From Methylobacterium hispanicum (lineage in GTDB: Bacteria; Pseudomonadota; Alphaproteobacteria; Rhizobiales; Beijerinckiaceae), in the NCBI RefSeq assembly GCF_022179285.1, contig NZ_BPQO01000013.1, positions 62,001 to 126,000 of the forward strand: a stretch of 64,000 nt of DNA. Direction: 5' to 3'. Each line of letters opens with the position of its first letter. Within the stretch, counting starts at the first letter, position 1. The notes under the pieces are model-generated. The model was not told where the DNA came from and did not search any database. It saw nothing but the letters and a program-made list of their open reading frames with translations. The position numbers were made by a program, and so were the translations under genes. Below, piece by piece: positions 32,349-40,527 of the stretch.

Positions 32349-34525
32349 TCGTACGTCCCCGTGGCGCCGCGTCCGTCGAGCGGCAGCTCGATCCGGCAGA
32401 GCACGCCCCGCGCATCCAGCTCGTAGCGCGTGCGCGCGCCGAGCGCAAAGGGCAGGGCCTCCTCGATCAGCTCGCGCCCGTAGCCGCGATAGGCGCGCCG
32501 GTCGGCCCCGTCCGGTATCCCGGTCTCGACCCAGTCCATGACCAGCCAGCGCCGGGACCCGCCGCCCTCGTCCGCGACGCGGGTGTGCCAGCCGACCGCG
32601 AGCCTGCCCCGCGCCGTCGAGAGCGCGCCGTGCTTGCGGGCGTTGGTCGCCAGCTCGTGGATGGCGAGCGCCAGCGTCTGCACCGTGGAGCGGCGCAGCA
32701 CCACGGGCGGCCCGTCGAGGCCGACGGGCCGCTCGCCGATGCCGAGCGCCTGCAGCTCCATGCGCACCAGCGCCTCGAGGGTGATGGGAGACTCGGCCGA
32801 GCGGGAGAGCAGGCCCTGGACGCGCGAGAGCGCGGCGAGCCGGTCGTCGAACTGGACCACGAAGGACGCGCCCGGCCCGGTCCGGGCCAGGGTCTCGTGC
32901 GCGATGCTGGCGATCACCGCGATCAGGTTGCGGGTGCGGTGCTGCAGCTCGGCGACCATCACCCGCTGCTGCTCCTGCAGGCGCCGCAGCTTGTCGATGT
33001 CCGTCGCGGTGCCGAGCCACTCCCGGATCACGCCGCCCGCGTCGCGGACCGGGACGGCCCGGGCCTGGAACCAGCAGTGGCGCCGCTCGTCCGCGCTGTG
33101 CAGGCGGTACTCCACGTCGAGTGACCCCCGCCGCGGGGCCTCGGACCAAGCCGCCAGGGCGCGATGCCGGTCGTCCGGATGGATCGGCTCGAGCCATCCC
33201 AGGCCGCGGCTCTCCGGCTCCGGCTGCCCGGTATAGGCGGTCCATTGCGGGCTCGCCCAGGTCCACCGCCCGTCGCCCGCCGCGCGCCAGACCAGCTGGG
33301 GAACGCCCTCGATCAGCGCGCGCTGGCGCGCCTCGCTCTCGCGCAGGGCCGCCTCGGCGCGGACCCGGCCGGTGATGTCGACGCTGACGGCCAGCATCGC
33401 GGCGATCGTGCCGTCGTCCGCGCGCACGGCCGAGACGCTGTTGCGCACCCAGACCTCGTCGCCGTCCGGGCGCAGGTAGCGCTTCTCGATGTCGAAGGCC
33501 CTCCCGTCGCGCGCCGCCGCCTCGAACAGGGGCCGGTTGCGCGCGAGGTCGTCCGGATGGGTGATCTCCTGCATGAGCCGCCCGAGCAACCGGTCGCGCG
33601 GGCGCCCGACGAGGGCGCAGTAGGTGTCGTTCACCTCCGTGAAGCGGCCGTCGAGGTCGCAGAGGGCGAACCCGGCGCTGGCCTGGGCGAAGACGGCCTT
33701 GAGGCGGGCCTCCCCCTCCAGGAGCGCCGCCCGGGTCCGCCGACGCGCGGTGGTGTCGATGGCGGTGCCGATCATCCGGACGCAGCGCCCGCCCTCGAAG
33801 ACGCCGCGTCCCTTGGCGGAGACCCAGCGCACGACGCCGTCCTCCTTCCCGACGGTGCGGTACGCGACGTCGTAGACGGCGCGCCAGCCGGGGTCGGCCG
33901 CGGCCGCGTAGGCGGCCCGCGTGGCGGCGCGGTCGTCCGGGTGCAGGCCCGCGTCGTAGTCGGCCATGGAGACCGGCACGTCCGCCGAGATCCCGAACAT
34001 GGCCTTCACGCGGGGCGGCCAGAACAGGGTGTCGTTGACGACGTCCACGTCCCAGAGGCCGATTTCGGCCGCCTCGGTGGCGAGGCGGAGCTGTTCCTCG
34101 CTCTCGCGCAGCCGCTGCTCCGCCAGCTTCTGCGCGGTGATGTCGAAGCTCACCCCGTTGATGATCCAGGGCCTCTCGCGCTCGGCCCGGCCGCGCCACT
34201 GGATCCAGCGCCCGGCGGCCGGGCCGGCGGCCACCTTGACCTGATCGTGGAAATGCTCCGCGGGAGCGATCGCCCGGGTCATCACGGCCTCGAGGAAGGC
34301 CGCGCCGTCCGGCTCCATCAGGTCGGCGTAGACCGAGACCGGGTGCGGCCGGTCGGAGAACGCGACGCCCCACAGGCCCTGGAAGACGTCGTCTGCCCGG
34401 ACCAGGCGCCGGCGCGTATCCCAGCGCCAGGCGCCCATCCCGCCGCCCTCGAGCGCGATGCGGCGCAGCTCCTCGCTCCGCCGCAGGCGGCGGTGAAGCT
34501 CGTCCCGGGGGGAGCCGTCGGCCAT
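32345..34525 (-). CDS. multi-PAS HWE histidine kinase
   Basis: A 726-residue soluble kinase. About four PAS modules fill residues 10-515, several with terminal PAC-type motifs (FDITAQKLAEQRLRESEEQL; SVDITGRVRAEAALRESEAR; ATDIDKLRRLQEQQ). The kinase core has AELQHRTRNLIAVIASIAH with the phospho-His, then AIHELATNARKHGALS (N-box) and a G-box-like YRGYGRELIEEALPF. It is translationally coupled to the single receiver downstream. ATG 34525 begins MADGSPRDELHRRLRRSEEL; 37 more codons upstream are open but not PAS-like. Confidence 0.9.
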   Translation of the reverse strand: MADGSPRDELHRRLRRSEELRRIALEGGGMGAWRWDTRRRLVRADDVFQGLWGVAFSDRPHPVSVYADLMEPDGAAFLEAVMTRAIAPAEHFHDQVKVAAGPAAGRWIQWRGRAERERPWIINGVSFDITAQKLAEQRLRESEEQLRLATEAAEIGLWDVDVVNDTLFWPPRVKAMFGISADVPVSMADYDAGLHPDDRAATRAAYAAAADPGWRAVYDVAYRTVGKEDGVVRWVSAKGRGVFEGGRCVRMIGTAIDTTARRRTRAALLEGEARLKAVFAQASAGFALCDLDGRFTEVNDTYCALVGRPRDRLLGRLMQEITHPDDLARNRPLFEAAARDGRAFDIEKRYLRPDGDEVWVRNSVSAVRADDGTIAAMLAVSVDITGRVRAEAALRESEARQRALIEGVPQLVWRAAGDGRWTWASPQWTAYTGQPEPESRGLGWLEPIHPDDRHRALAAWSEAPRRGSLDVEYRLHSADERRHCWFQARAVPVRDAGGVIREWLGTATDIDKLRRLQEQQRVMVAELQHRTRNLIAVIASIAHETLARTGPGASFVVQFDDRLAALSRVQGLLSRSAESPITLEALVRMELQALGIGERPVGLDGPPVVLRRSTVQTLALAIHELATNARKHGALSTARGRLAVGWHTRVADEGGGSRRWLVMDWVETGIPDGADRRAYRGYGRELIEEALPFALGARTRYELDARGVLCRIELPLDGRGATGTYE

Positions 34526-34632
34526 TCTGTCGGACACCCTTGCTCGGCGCGGGAACCCCGCTCCGGATACTCGGCCACCCCGGACGTTCCGGCCATGGCA
34601 CCGACGGACGCCTCCGTCCCCGGCCTGCGGGG

Positions 34633-35166
34633 TCACGGACGCGCGTGGATGGGATCGACCCAGTAGACGGCCTCCGGGCGCTCGGCCGCCGCGACGTCAG
34701 GCAGGTTGACGACGACCGCCTCGTTGTCGGAGCGCACCAGCACGCAGTGCAGGGGCTCGTCGGTCGAGGCGTTGATCTCCTGGTGCGGCACGTACGGGGG
34801 CACGAAGATGAAGTCGCCCGGCCCCGCCTCGGCCACGTATTCGAGCCGCTCGCCCCAGCGCATGCGCGCCCGCCCCGAGACCACGTAGATCACGCTCTCC
34901 AGCGCGCCGTGGTGATGCACCCCGGTCTTGGCGTCGGGCTCGATCGCCACGGTGCCGGCCCAGATCCTCTGCGCGCCGACCCGCGCCGCGTTGACCGCCG
35001 CCTGCCGGAACATGCCGGGCGTCTGGGCGGTGTTCGGGTCGAGCCGGTCACCCGGGATCACCCGCACGCCGTCGTGCTTCCAGCGCTCGGCCGGGACGTC
35101 CTGCCCGCGGTCGGGCGCGTGCTCATGGTCGTGGTGGTGCGTGTGGCCGTCGCCTGTCTCGTGCAT
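34633..35166 (-). CDS. cupin domain protein with His-rich N-terminus
   Basis: A 177-residue protein. The N-terminus has a dense histidine cluster (GDGHTHHHDHEHAPD), then a single cupin barrel with GVHHHGALESVIYVVSG for the first metal motif and PGDFIFVPPYVPHQEIN for the second. Cupins of this kind bind a divalent metal and can be dioxygenases, isomerases or storage/sensor proteins; the activity is not shown. ATG 35166 has GGAGG eight bases upstream. An alternative in-frame ATG at 35187 has none. Confidence 0.83.
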   Translation of the reverse strand: MHETGDGHTHHHDHEHAPDRGQDVPAERWKHDGVRVIPGDRLDPNTAQTPGMFRQAAVNAARVGAQRIWAGTVAIEPDAKTGVHHHGALESVIYVVSGRARMRWGERLEYVAEAGPGDFIFVPPYVPHQEINASTDEPLHCVLVRSDNEAVVVNLPDVAAAERPEAVYWVDPIHARP

Positions 35167-35290
35167 GTCGCGTCCTCCGGCCGCCATCCTCGCACGGCCG
35201 CGCGGAGTTCGGAAAATCCGGGGCGACCACGGCCGGCGCCGTTCCCGACCGCAACGCGATCGGACCCGTCCCCGGGCCCGTGTCTCGACA

Positions 35291-35335
35291 CGCTCTCCCT
35301 GGCCGGACCGGAGTCCACGTCGAGGAGAGCGCTCT
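35291..35335. repeat. palindromic dispersed repeat, copy 1 (also at 48988-49034)
   Basis: About 45 bases with inverted ends (CGCTCTCC ... GGAGAGCG) around an ACCGG-x-GTCCAC-x-TCG core. A second, diverged copy is at 48988-49034. The right end overlaps the stop codon of the NAD-kinase-like gene at 35334, so the repeat forms that gene's 3' end. Confidence 0.65.
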
Positions 35336-36227
35336 ACTGGACCACGAGGTTGAGCCCGCGCGCGGCAGGGCCGAGTTCCACCCGCCGGCCCCAGTCGAAG
35401 GCGATGAAGTCCTGCTCGATCCCGTCGGCGAACACCACGCCGCCCTCGTTCATCCGCGAGACCAGCGAGAGCGTGGCCGCGGCGAGCTTGCCCGCCCGCA
35501 GCCGGGCCGCCGTGGCCACGCTGGCGAAGGGCTCGCGCACCCAGTAGCCGACCGCGGCTTCCTCGGCTCCGAGCGGGACGCCGAGGCCGGTCGCCTCGCT
35601 GATCGAGCGCGCCCAGCCCGTCGCCCCCGTGCCGGACGCGACGATGACCCCGCTCGACGCCTGGTCTTCGGCCGCCTCCCCCGTCTCGATCCGGTAGCGC
35701 GCGGACTGGTGGCCGCGATGGCCCACGAAGATCTCGTTGAGCGCCAGGAGCCGCTCGCCCCCGTCGAGCACCGCCTGCACCATGGTGCGCCGCTCGATGC
35801 GGGCCGCGCCCGCGACGCTCGCCGGCAGGAGCGCGCCGAGACGCGCGACGGCGATCCGCGCCAGGACGCCGTCGTAGAGGTCGGGCGCCGGGTTGACGCC
35901 GATCACCGGCTGCCCGTCAAGGTATTTGGCGACGTTGGCGACCAGCCCGTCCTGCCCGACGGCGACGACGACGTCCTCGGGCGCGAACAGGAACCGGTCG
36001 AGGTCGGCGCGGCGCGCCAGCGTCTGGCGCCAGCCCGCCGGCACCGCGGCGCGCGCCTCGGCCAGCACCGCCTGGAAGCGGGCGTGGCGCGCCTCGACCT
36101 CGCCGAGCGACTGCCCGCGGCTCTCGAGGAAGAACTTGGCCTGCCCGCGGGTCGCGTGCCGGGCGAGCAGCAGCTCGTAATCCGTGTCGCGGGTGACGAA
36201 CACGGCGCGCGGGGTGATCGCCGCCAT
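35334..36227 (-). CDS. NAD-kinase-like protein with altered active-site motifs
   Basis: A 297-residue protein with the overall pattern of ATP-NAD/AcoX kinases: an N-terminal Rossmann-type part, VVVAVGQDGLVANVAKYL where the kinases have GGDG, PVIGVNPAPDLYDGVLARI in place of the NxG/GFL block, and LALNEIFVGHRG retaining the NE pair. The first glycine of GGDG is therefore Q. It could be a true NAD(H) kinase variant or a regulator that binds but does not phosphorylate. It lies 10 bp after an SPFH gene and belongs to the operon of an NrtR-like NUDIX regulator, which supports a link to NAD metabolism. Confidence 0.8.
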   Translation of the reverse strand: MAAITPRAVFVTRDTDYELLLARHATRGQAKFFLESRGQSLGEVEARHARFQAVLAEARAAVPAGWRQTLARRADLDRFLFAPEDVVVAVGQDGLVANVAKYLDGQPVIGVNPAPDLYDGVLARIAVARLGALLPASVAGAARIERRTMVQAVLDGGERLLALNEIFVGHRGHQSARYRIETGEAAEDQASSGVIVASGTGATGWARSISEATGLGVPLGAEEAAVGYWVREPFASVATAARLRAGKLAAATLSLVSRMNEGGVVFADGIEQDFIAFDWGRRVELGPAARGLNLVVQ

Positions 36228-36237
36228 CGTCCGCGCC

Positions 36238-37224
36238 TCAGCGGGGTGCGGCGAGCGGGGCGGCCGCCCGGCGGACCTCGCCGACGAGGCTCGCCAGAAG
36301 GTCCGGCGTCACGTTCACGTGCTCGATCGTCTCCAGCTTGCCTGCCAGCTCGCGCGCCGCCAGCCCGAGCAGGGTCGCCGGGGCGAGGTCGCGGTAGACC
36401 GCCACGCGCTGCGCCTCGGCCTCGGCGCGCGCCCCCTCGACGAGGCGGATGCGCCCGGCTTCCGCCGCCGCCTCCAGGCCCCGCGCCTCCGCGAGCGCCG
36501 CCGCACGGGCGCGGGCGTTCTCCGCCTCGCGGGCGATGAGCAGCGACTCGCGCTGGGCCAGCTCGGTGCGCGTTGCGAGCTCGTTCTCGGCGATGGCGCG
36601 CTCCTTCTCGACCCCCAGCGCCCGCCGGGCGAAGGTCGCCTCGTCTGCCTTCTGCTGCAGCGCCTCGAAGGTCGGCGTCTGCAGGGCGCGCTCCAGCTCG
36701 CTCGTCGGCGCGAGGTTGGTCAGCCGGACCGAGACCGGACCGACACCGATCTCGGCGAGCGCCGGAGCCTCCGCAAGGGTCGCCTCGAGGATCAGCCGCA
36801 GGGGATCCGGCCCTGCGTCGAGCAGGGCGCGGACCGGGCTCGCGCCGAGGTGGTGCAGCACCGCCTGCCCCGCGATCCCGCTGAGGCGCGCCTCGATCCG
36901 CTCGACCGGCTCGCCCCGGAGCTTCCCGGTCCGCAGGTCGATCGAGAAGTCGACGCGGCTCGCCAGCCGCTCGGGATCGACGACGTGCCAGCCGATCGTG
37001 CCCTGCACCGCGACGGCCTGGAAATCCCGGCTGCGCCCGCGCACGAACAGGGTCATCTCGCGGTCGTCCATCGGCAGCTCGCTGATGCTCGCCGTCTCCG
37101 GGCGGAACCAGAAGACGAGGCCGCGCCCGCTCTGGCGGAGGCGCCCGTTCCGGTATCGGACGACGTGACGGCTCGCCTCGCTCCTCAGCTGGGCGACCGG
37201 GCCGATGGTGCGGATGGTGGCCAT
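36238..37224 (-). CDS. SPFH/Band 7 domain protein
   Basis: A 328-residue protein with an SPFH/prohibitin core (VVRYRNGRLRQSGRGLVFWF; VQGTIGWHVVDPERLASRVDFSIDL) and an alanine/glutamate/arginine coiled coil from about residue 190 (VEKERAIAENELATRTELAQ and on). There is no N-terminal membrane helix, unlike flotillins, so it is probably a soluble or peripheral scaffold. GAGGAGA precedes ATG 37224. It is sandwiched in an operon between an NrtR-like regulator (19 bp) and an NAD-kinase-like gene (10 bp), a set that may act in NAD homeostasis. Confidence 0.85.
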   Translation of the reverse strand: MATIRTIGPVAQLRSEASRHVVRYRNGRLRQSGRGLVFWFRPETASISELPMDDREMTLFVRGRSRDFQAVAVQGTIGWHVVDPERLASRVDFSIDLRTGKLRGEPVERIEARLSGIAGQAVLHHLGASPVRALLDAGPDPLRLILEATLAEAPALAEIGVGPVSVRLTNLAPTSELERALQTPTFEALQQKADEATFARRALGVEKERAIAENELATRTELAQRESLLIAREAENARARAAALAEARGLEAAAEAGRIRLVEGARAEAEAQRVAVYRDLAPATLLGLAARELAGKLETIEHVNVTPDLLASLVGEVRRAAAPLAAPR

Positions 37225-37243
37225 GGCATTCTCCTCGACGGGA

Positions 37244-37981
37244 TCAGCGGGGCTTGCGGAAGCGATAGAGTTCGGGCGGCCGGAACGAGGTGCCGGCCTC
37301 GCGCTCGCCGGTGGGCTCGAGCCAGCCGCGGTCGAGCATCCGGCGGCGGAAGGCGGGCTTGTTGAGCGCGGTGCCGAGGATCGCCTCGTGCACGTCCTGG
37401 AGCTGGCGCAGGGTGAAGCGCTCGGGCAGCAGCGCGAAGCCGACCTCCGAATAGTCGAGCTTGCCCCGCAGCCGCAGCATCGCCAGGGCGAGGATGTCGG
37501 CGTGGTCGAAGGCCAGCCGCAGCGGGCCGCTCTCCGCGCTCCCCGCGGGCGGCAGCACCGCGACGGGACCGCCCGCCTCGCCGGCCCACGGCACGTCGAT
37601 GGGGGCCGGCAGCAAGCCCGCTCCGTTGCGCGCCGCCGCCGCGAAGACGTGCTCCGGCAGCAGCGCGAGATAGGCCACGGAGACGATGCGCATGCGCGGA
37701 TCGCGGTCGAGCGCGCCGAAGGTGTAGAGCTGCTCCATGTGGAGGCCGGCGAGCCCCGCCTTCTCGCGCAGCACCCGTTCGGCCGCGGCATCGAGCGTCT
37801 CGTCGACGCGGACGAAGCCGCCCGGAAGCGCCCAGCATCCGGCCCCGGGCGGCTCGTCCCGCTTCAGGAGCAGCGCGGCGGGGCGACCCTCGAGCAGCCC
37901 GAGCAGGACCGCGTCGACCGTCAGGGCGAGGCGTCCGTAGGGGGTCGGGTCGTAGGCGGCGAGAAACGCGTCCTCGTGCAT
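37244..37981 (-). CDS. NrtR-like NUDIX-winged helix transcriptional regulator
   Basis: A 245-residue protein. The NUDIX-like domain starts LTVDAVLLGLLEGRPAALLL and has WALPGGFVRVDETLDAAAER, with a degenerate NUDIX box (LREKAGL where hydrolases have REExGI). The C-terminal winged helix has SEVGFALLPERFTLRQLQDV, NKPAFRRRMLDRGWLEPTG and PPELYRF, which is typical of NrtR. NrtR binds ADP-ribose and represses NAD-salvage genes. A 21-bp palindrome lies 9 bp upstream of the ATG, fitting autorepression. The downstream genes encode SPFH and NAD-kinase-like proteins. Confidence 0.88.
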   Translation of the reverse strand: MHEDAFLAAYDPTPYGRLALTVDAVLLGLLEGRPAALLLKRDEPPGAGCWALPGGFVRVDETLDAAAERVLREKAGLAGLHMEQLYTFGALDRDPRMRIVSVAYLALLPEHVFAAAARNGAGLLPAPIDVPWAGEAGGPVAVLPPAGSAESGPLRLAFDHADILALAMLRLRGKLDYSEVGFALLPERFTLRQLQDVHEAILGTALNKPAFRRRMLDRGWLEPTGEREAGTSFRPPELYRFRKPR

Positions 37982-37990
37982 GGCGCCCTC

Positions 37991-38011
37991 TTATTCGCAT
38001 CGTGCGAATAA
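37991..38011. promoter_or_regulatory. palindromic operator of the NrtR-like operon
   Basis: TTATTCGCA (37991-37999) and TGCGAATAA (38003-38011) are perfect 9-bp arms around a TCG spacer. It is AT-rich in a GC-rich setting and lies directly upstream of the NrtR-like start. NrtR sites are about 21-bp palindromes, so this is the expected place and form for its own operator. Confidence 0.75.
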
Positions 38012-38112
38012 CTAAGACGCGTTTTGCATATATGTCAAGGGCGCGCCCGTGCGCCGTCTCGCGCGACCGGCCCGGGCCTGCCCGCCGCGGCGTGCGCGAG
38101 GGCCGCTCCAAC

Positions 38113-38259
38113 GGCTACGGACTGGAGGCGCTCTCCCGCAACCGCGACCTTGTGAGGCGCAGGATCGGGCCGGAGCACCAGCTCGTCGTCGGGGCCGATG
38201 CCGGCTTCACCGGCGAGACCGTTGTGCGAGCGGTGGCGCCGCGCATCGTCGGCCGCTGA
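38113..38259 (+). pseudogene. possible fragment of an enolase-superfamily (mandelate racemase-like) gene
   Basis: The frame reads LEALSRNRDLVRRRIGPEHQ, then LVVGADAGFTGETVVRAV and a stop at 38259. This resembles the segment before the metal-binding Asp of mandelate racemase-like enzymes (NRDLVR, a short helix, IGPE, then LMVDA). There is no start region and no C-terminal half. It lies in a gap of about 700 bases between the NrtR promoter and the next gene. Similarity is weak, so this is tentative. Confidence 0.3.
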
Positions 38260-38708
38260 GGCGGCGCCCGGGTGCGGCGCATGACGCGGCGCGAGCCCGC
38301 GGCCATCGATGGGCGGCCCGGGGCGCCGGCGTCTGATGGGGGAAGGGGCTTGGCGAGGCGCACGGGGCGCCCATGACCGGCGGGTACGACGAGCGCTGCG
38401 CGGCCGACCTCGCCGCCCTGGCCCGGGCGGCATCCGCCGACGGGGCGCGCGACCTTGCCGCCCTCGTCCTCGATCCCGGCCGCGCCACGGCGGCAGCACA
38501 GGGCCGCCCGGCCCGGATGAATGCGATCCTGCGCGGGCGCCGAGACAACGCGCCCTTCCGGCGGATGATCGCCGCGCTCCGCGAGGCGAGGAACCCGCGC
38601 CGCCACCGCGTCCACGGCGGGACCGCGGTGGCGATGCCCCCGTCCGTGGAGGCCGTGACGGTCAGGCCCTCCCGCGGGCAGGAACCCGGCGGGCAGGGAT
38701 CCGGCGGT
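38260..38708. other. no convincing gene
   Basis: Open frames occur on both strands (for example a plus-strand ATG at 38373 starting MTGGYDERCAADLAALARAA), but none has a clear domain. The plus frame runs on into the antisense of the next gene. I see no RNA or repeat here. Confidence 0.4.
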
Positions 38709-38804
38709 TCAGTAGGTCCGCCGGGGCGGGCGCCGCCCGTAACGGCGCCCGATATAGGCGATGACCTTCGGCACGATGAACGCCGTCAGGATCTTGCGCA
38801 GCAT
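38709..38804 (-). CDS. 31-residue basic, membrane-active-looking small protein
   Basis: A 31-codon frame from ATG 38804: a hydrophobic/amphipathic helix (LRKILTAFIVPKVIAYIG) followed by a basic tail (RRYGRRPPRRTY). GGAGA lies 8 bases upstream. It begins 16 bp after the stop of the CsbD/DUF883 gene, so it is probably the last gene of that operon. The compact layout and ribosome binding site support it; no homologue is recognised. Confidence 0.55.
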   Translation of the reverse strand: MLRKILTAFIVPKVIAYIGRRYGRRPPRRTY

Positions 38805-38820
38805 CGACGGTATCTCCTCG

Positions 38821-39171
38821 TCAGCGGGTGCGGCGGGCGAGCCAGCCGGCCGCGAAGGCGAGCACGGCGAGACCCACGAGCGTGTCGGTGCGGTTGGCGT
38901 CGGCGTAGCGGACCGCGCGGCGGCCGTAGGCCGCGCCGCGCCGGCGCGCCTCCTGCGCCAGATCGCGTCCCTCGCGGGCGAGGTGACGCCCGTCCTCGAC
39001 GAGGTCGTCCGCCCGGTCGCGGGCCCGGCCGTAGGCGTACTGCGCGCCGCCGGCCACTTGGTTCACGGCGCCGCGCACCTGGCGTGCCGGATCGCCCGCG
39101 ATGCCGCCGAGGGCGGTCTGCGCGCGACCCTTCAGGTGACGGGACGCGCCGCGGATCTGGTCGCGGTTCAT
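38821..39171 (-). CDS. CsbD/DUF883-like stress protein
   Basis: A 116-residue protein. The N-terminus (RDQIRGASRHLKGRAQTALG) is CsbD-like, the centre is a long charged helix (YAYGRARDRADDLVEDGRHL) and the end is a hydrophobic anchor (TLVGLAVLAFAAGWLARR) as in ElaB/DUF883. It is part of a leftward run of six small stress-type genes and is followed at 16 bp by the 31-residue protein. It is a diverged paralogue of the 26566 and 40528 proteins. Confidence 0.85.
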   Translation of the reverse strand: MNRDQIRGASRHLKGRAQTALGGIAGDPARQVRGAVNQVAGGAQYAYGRARDRADDLVEDGRHLAREGRDLAQEARRRGAAYGRRAVRYADANRTDTLVGLAVLAFAAGWLARRTR

Positions 39172-39246
39172 GTGGGTCTCCCGTGGGGTTGAACGAGCCT
39201 GTCGGAGGCCGGGGCGCCGGTCGGACCCGGCGCCTCCGAGGGGTGG

Positions 39247-39450
39247 TCAGCGCTTGCCGGTGACCTTGTCGGCGAGGTTCCGGGCGCCGTCCTTCACGTC
39301 GCCGACCGTCTTCTGCGCCTCGCCCTTCAGCTCCTGCGCCTTGCCCTCGGCCACGAGCTTGTCGTTGCCGGTGAGGTTGCCGACGCCTTGCTTGACGTTG
39401 CCGACAGCCTCGTTGGCCAGACCCTTGATCTTGTCGGTGGTGCTGCTCAT
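39247..39450 (-). CDS. CsbD family stress protein
   Basis: A 67-residue canonical CsbD protein: STTDKIKGLANEAVGNVKQG, then TGNDKLVAEGKAQELKGEAQ and a lysine-rich end. CsbD members are general-stress induced and probably disordered or helical; no enzyme activity is known. Its leader (39445-39543) is an inverted copy of the leader of the DUF937 gene, which suggests shared regulation. Confidence 0.92.
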   Translation of the reverse strand: MSSTTDKIKGLANEAVGNVKQGVGNLTGNDKLVAEGKAQELKGEAQKTVGDVKDGARNLADKVTGKR

Positions 39451-39543
39451 CGGGTTGCTCCTCTCTGGTGTCTCGGTGTGGTGGCCGGCGGTGCCGGCCC
39501 GGGGACGGCCCCCGCCCGCGGGCGGGGACCGATCTGCGGGATC
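39445..39543 (-). repeat. leader repeat upstream of CsbD gene (inverted copy of 27077-27184)
   Basis: About 99 bases matching the leader of the DUF937 gene in reverse complement. The 18-bp palindrome at 39510-39527 (CCCCGCCCGCGGGCGGGG) differs in its centre from the other copy but is still perfectly self-complementary, and the GGCCGGC/GCCGGCC hairpin is kept. The other copy has an extra ACCACACCGAA-type duplication near its 3' end. Confidence 0.85.
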
Positions 39544-40465
39544 AGATGCGGCGCGCGTCGTAGGCGCCGAGCAGCGTGGCGGGCTTCGGGGCGCCGAGCC
39601 GGCCGCCGAAGAAGGCGGCCGCCGCGCCCAGGATCAGCGCCAGCGCCGCGTAGAACGCGCCCTGGGTCGCGGCCGACTTCGCGGTCAGCGCCGCCGCCTC
39701 GGCCTTCTGCTTGGCGGTGGCGACCGCCTGCTCGTACTGCTTCTGGTAATCGTCGATCTGCGCCTTGGCCTGGTCGGGCGCGATGCCCTGCGCCTTGGCC
39801 AGCGCGTCGGCGGCCCGGGTCTTGGCCTGCTCCTTCTGGGCCGGGTCGCCGGTCAGCACCGCGCGCACCGCCGCCACGGCGGCGTCGCGGGCCGCCTGCG
39901 GGTCCTGCCCGGCCGCCTGCTGGCGCACCGTCTGCTCGATGCCGTCGAGCGGGTTGGAGACCTTCGCGAGCGAGGGCGCCGCGGCCTGGGCGGCCGTCTG
40001 CAAGGTCCCGCCCACGAGGTTGCCGGCGCCGCCCAGCGCGCCCGAGACAGTGCCGAGGGTGCCGCCGACCAAGCCGGTGGCGGCCGAGGTGAGCAGGTAG
40101 AGCACCACCAGCGTGGTCACCGCCCAGGAGACGAGCCCGTGCAGCGCGGCCGCGCCCGGCAGGGGCTTGCCCGAGAGGCGGCCCGCGATGGCCCCGCCGA
40201 CGAGCGAGGCGACGATGCCCGAGGCGACGAACCAGAGCCCCGCGCCCAGCGAGACGGTGGAGGCGGCCGGGTTGTCGGCGGCCGTGGGGCCGACCGAGGC
40301 GAGCCCGACGCCCACGCCCACGAGATTCACGACGACCTGCGTCACCAGCGCGGTGACGGCGCCCGCGAAGATCGCCCCCCAGGATACCTCGTTGAGAAGG
40401 ACGGCGCGCGTGTCGGCATGCGCCGCAGCGGTGGCCAGGGGGGCTGTGGTGGTCTGGATGGTCAC
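39542..40465 (-). CDS. multi-helix membrane protein (PhnA-like of Methylobacterium type)
   Basis: A 307-residue membrane protein. Hydrophobic segments are VSWGAIFAGAVTALVTQVVV, AGLWFVASGIVASLVGGAIA, GLVSWAVTTLVVLYLLTSA and, near the C-terminus, FYAALALILGAAAAFFGG. Between them is a long soluble helical region rich in A, Q and K (residues about 165-275). Such proteins are commonly labelled PhnA-like in relatives without functional proof. GTG 40465 has GGAG eight bases upstream. It sits inside the CsbD cluster, suggesting an envelope-stress role. Confidence 0.75.
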   Translation of the reverse strand: MTIQTTTAPLATAAAHADTRAVLLNEVSWGAIFAGAVTALVTQVVVNLVGVGVGLASVGPTAADNPAASTVSLGAGLWFVASGIVASLVGGAIAGRLSGKPLPGAAALHGLVSWAVTTLVVLYLLTSAATGLVGGTLGTVSGALGGAGNLVGGTLQTAAQAAAPSLAKVSNPLDGIEQTVRQQAAGQDPQAARDAAVAAVRAVLTGDPAQKEQAKTRAADALAKAQGIAPDQAKAQIDDYQKQYEQAVATAKQKAEAAALTAKSAATQGAFYAALALILGAAAAFFGGRLGAPKPATLLGAYDARRI

Positions 40466-40527
40466 ACTTTCACTCCGGTGGGTTGCTGGTTCGTCGTGGA
40501 GGCGGTGGAAGCTCAGTCGCGGGATGG

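Noticed and set aside
38373..39263. Plus-strand 296-residue frame
   Set aside because: It runs antisense through the supported CsbD/DUF883 gene; only its first part could be real and shows no domain.
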